The position numbers were made by a program, and so were the translations under genes. A stretch of DNA of 8,149 nucleotides from JBEIFW01 sp046081125 (GTDB lineage: Bacteria > Actinomycetota > Acidimicrobiia > Acidimicrobiales > Ilumatobacteraceae), in NCBI GenBank assembly GCA_046081125.1, contig JBJTVH010000015.1:1-8149 (forward strand), written 5' to 3'. Positions 7,019 through 8,149 of the stretch are shown one piece after another. The notes beneath the pieces were generated by a model. That model was given only the letters and a program-made list of their open reading frames with translations. It ran no database searches and was not told the origin of the DNA. Positions within the stretch are counted from its first letter, which is position 1; each line of letters begins with the position of its first letter.

Positions 7019-7587
7019 CGCACACCCGCCTGCATCGTCTCGTCCACCGCGGCCCGAGCCGCGGAGGCGTCCACATCCCGGCCGAGCACCTTGGCCGCCG
7101 CTGCGGCGGTCACCTCGGCTGCCGCGCAGGCGACCTGATCGGCGATCGCCGCCCGGGCGGCCTCGGCCTCGGCGAGGGCAGCCGCCCGCTGTTCGGCGAT
7201 CCGGGCGTTCACGGCACCGATCCGGCTCTGGCGTTCCGCATCGAGGACCTGGCGGGCGGCGTCGAGCCGGCCGGTGGCCTCCTGGCGGATGCCGGCAAGA
7301 GCCGCCTCGTACTGGGCGACCTCGGCCTGGGCGTCACGCCGGAGCTTCTCGGCCTCTGCGTGGGCATCCCCCACCGACTTCGCACGCGCCTCCATGCCGG
7401 CGGCGAGCTTCGGGTACACGACGAAACGCATCACGAAGAACAGGACGAGGAAGCACCCGACCGACCACAGGATCTCCGGCATGACCGGAAGGATCGGGTT
7501 GGGTGGCTCGGCGGTGGAAGCTGCCTGATCTCCCGCAGTCACTATGCGGGACAACAGGCCGCCGGCGTCTGCGGCGGCGATGAGCAC
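7015..7587 (-). CDS. atpF: F1Fo ATP synthase subunit b
   Basis: First b-type stalk subunit, 190 residues. A roughly 35-residue N-terminus ending NPILPVMPEIL leads into one membrane helix (about 39-58, LWSVGCFLVLFFVMRFVVYP). A long charged coiled coil follows (about 64-160), then the tail VLGRDVDASAARAAVDETM. The GTG at 7587 was chosen because AAGGAG (7593-7598) lies 5 bases upstream. The frame stays open to 8100, but that extension is only the out-of-frame reading of atpE and is Ser/Pro/Arg-rich. An ATG near the membrane helix (codon 36) would remove the conserved lead-in and has no better ribosome site. The gap from atpE is 61 bases, the longest in the operon, and holds a hairpin. Confidence 0.94.
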   Translation of the reverse strand: MLIAAADAGGLLSRIVTAGDQAASTAEPPNPILPVMPEILWSVGCFLVLFFVMRFVVYPKLAAGMEARAKSVGDAHAEAEKLRRDAQAEVAQYEAALAGIRQEATGRLDAARQVLDAERQSRIGAVNARIAEQRAAALAEAEAARAAIADQVACAAAEVTAAAAAKVLGRDVDASAARAAVDETMQAGVR

Positions 7588-7592
7588 GGCTG

Positions 7593-7598
7593 CTCCTT
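7593..7598 (-). promoter_or_regulatory. Shine-Dalgarno that fixes the GTG start of atpF
   Basis: AAGGAG with a 5-base spacer to the GTG at 7587. It is the best ribosome site in the window and settles the start in a frame that stays open much further upstream. Confidence 0.75.
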
Positions 7599-7623
7599 GC
7601 TGGACGGATCGGTTGGGAACGAG

Positions 7624-7641
7624 TGGCGGCCGGAGCCGCCA
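7624..7641 (-). promoter_or_regulatory. Intercistronic hairpin between atpE and atpF
   Basis: On the transcript TGGCGGC-TCCG-GCCGCCA is a perfect 7-bp stem with a 4-base loop, starting 7 bases after the atpE stop. No U-run follows, so it is not a classical terminator. It may protect the 3' end of an atpE message or reduce flow into atpF, which would fit the need for many c subunits per complex. That role is inference. Confidence 0.35.
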
Positions 7642-7648
7642 GCCGCGA

Positions 7649-7915
7649 TCAGGCGAACTTGAGGAGGATGAAGACGACGAAGCCGATGAGGGCGAGGGCC
7701 TCGGTGAAGGCGATACCGAGGAACATCGTCGTGCGGACCATGCCGGCCGCCTCGGGCTGGCGGGCCATGGCCTCGACGGACTTGCCGACGAGGTAGCCGA
7801 TGCCGATGCCGGGGCCGATGGCGGCCAGGCCGTAGGCGTACCCGGCAGAGGCGGCAGCAGCGATGTTCTTCGCGTCGCCATCGGCGGCCTGGGCGAGGAT
7901 CGAGATGGCTTCCAT
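7649..7915 (-). CDS. atpE: F1Fo ATP synthase subunit c (proteolipid ring)
   Basis: Subunit c forms the rotating membrane ring that carries protons. The 88-residue protein is a two-helix hairpin. Helix 1 (about 17-45) has the glycine motif GPGIGIG (34-40), the polar loop is ARQPEAAG (51-58), and helix 2 (about 61-86) has the ion-binding Glu72 in FTEALALIGF. The residue after Glu72 is Ala rather than Ser/Thr, and no sodium-type Gln pattern is evident in helix 1, so a proton-type ring is likely. GPGxGxG is, from memory, also found in Streptomyces c subunits. The start at 7915 has AAGGA 6 bases upstream and lies 40 bases after atpB. An N-terminal stretch of about 15 residues (MEAISILAQAADGDA) precedes helix 1. 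Confidence 0.98.
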   Translation of the reverse strand: MEAISILAQAADGDAKNIAAAASAGYAYGLAAIGPGIGIGYLVGKSVEAMARQPEAAGMVRTTMFLGIAFTEALALIGFVVFILLKFA

Positions 7916-7955
7916 TGCTTGTCCTTGTCTGGTGGTCTGGGGTCGGGAGCCCGGC

Positions 7956-8149
7956 TCAGTGTTCCGGGTGAGCGGCGCCGCCGATGTACACGGCAGCGAG
8001 GATGGTGAAGATGTAGGCCTGCAGGAAGGCGACGAGCACCTCGAACCCGGTGAGGAAGATGAGCATCACCAGGGGCAGGAGAGCGATCGGCTTCTGCCAC
8101 ACCAGTTGCCCACCGATGAGGGCGTCGGTGAGCACGGCGAAGGTCACGA
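7956..8149 (-). CDS. atpB: F1Fo ATP synthase subunit a, C-terminal end (5' part outside window)
   Basis: Subunit a forms the proton half-channels against the c-ring. Only the last 64 or so codons are in the window; the frame runs off the right edge, so the GTG at 8147 is an internal Val and not a start. Two hydrophobic stretches are visible: PIALLPLVMLIFLTGFEVLV and the final helix FLQAYIFTILAAVYIGG. The latter includes the conserved Gln of the LQAYIF motif. The C-terminus GGAAHPEH is of the type seen in actinobacterial a subunits. The conserved Arg facing the c-ring carboxylate should lie upstream, outside the window. The gene is followed by atpE, as in the standard operon order. Confidence 0.95.
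   Translation of the reverse strand, partial: VTFAVLTDALIGGQLVWQKPIALLPLVMLIFLTGFEVLVAFLQAYIFTILAAVYIGGAAHPEH

Noticed and set aside
7588..8100. Extension of atpF upstream to 8100
   Set aside because: It is an out-of-frame reading of atpE and atpB with long Ser/Pro runs. AAGGAG plus GTG at 7587 gives a normal b subunit.
1..8149. Search for tRNA/rRNA genes, CRISPR arrays, insertion sequences or attachment sites
   Set aside because: The window is filled by identified protein genes with gaps of at most about 61 bases. No direct-repeat arrays, transposase sequence or terminal repeats were seen.

Overview
The window is very GC-rich, densely packed, and holds nearly all of an F-type (F1Fo) ATP synthase operon on the minus strand. 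The gene order is atpB-atpE-atpF-atpF2-atpH-atpA-atpG-atpD-atpC. GTG starts, ATGA overlaps, an actinobacterial-style c subunit (GPGIGIG in helix 1, RQPEAAG loop) and the style of the delta subunit point to a high-GC actinobacterium. Two separate b-type genes followed by a free-standing delta gene, rather than the mycobacterial b-delta fusion, suggest a deep-branching group such as Acidimicrobiia. That placement is inference.

Layout from left to right. Positions 1-734 (+) carry the C-terminal part of an ATP-dependent DNA ligase of the LigC/LigD type, cut by the window edge. Six bases later, convergent to it, 741-1457 (-) encodes a lipoprotein of unrecognised family that lies just downstream of atpC. 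Then come atpC (1487-1909), atpD (1916-3361), atpG (3396-4343), atpA (4353-5946, with a frameshift at about 5307-5312), atpH (5955-6479), a second b-type gene (6476-7018), atpF (7015-7587, GTG start), atpE (7649-7915), and the C-terminal end of atpB (from 7956 to the window edge). No gap between genes exceeds about 65 bases.

How the genes work together: subunits a and c form the proton path in the membrane. The two b-type subunits and delta form the peripheral stalk. Alpha3beta3 is the catalytic head, and gamma plus epsilon form the central rotor. The lipoprotein may ride on the end of the operon transcript, but nothing in its sequence ties it to the ATP synthase. The ligase is an unrelated neighbour.

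The main anomaly is the atpA frameshift. Restoring the two bases CG rebuilds a normal 531-residue alpha subunit and replaces two codons of a kind unusual in this GC-rich gene, so an assembly error or a very recent lesion is most likely. Other points of interest are the two-b/free-delta stalk arrangement, a perfect hairpin spanning the lipoprotein start codon, and a hairpin between atpE and atpF. I found no evidence of an undescribed system, mobile element, CRISPR array or RNA gene.
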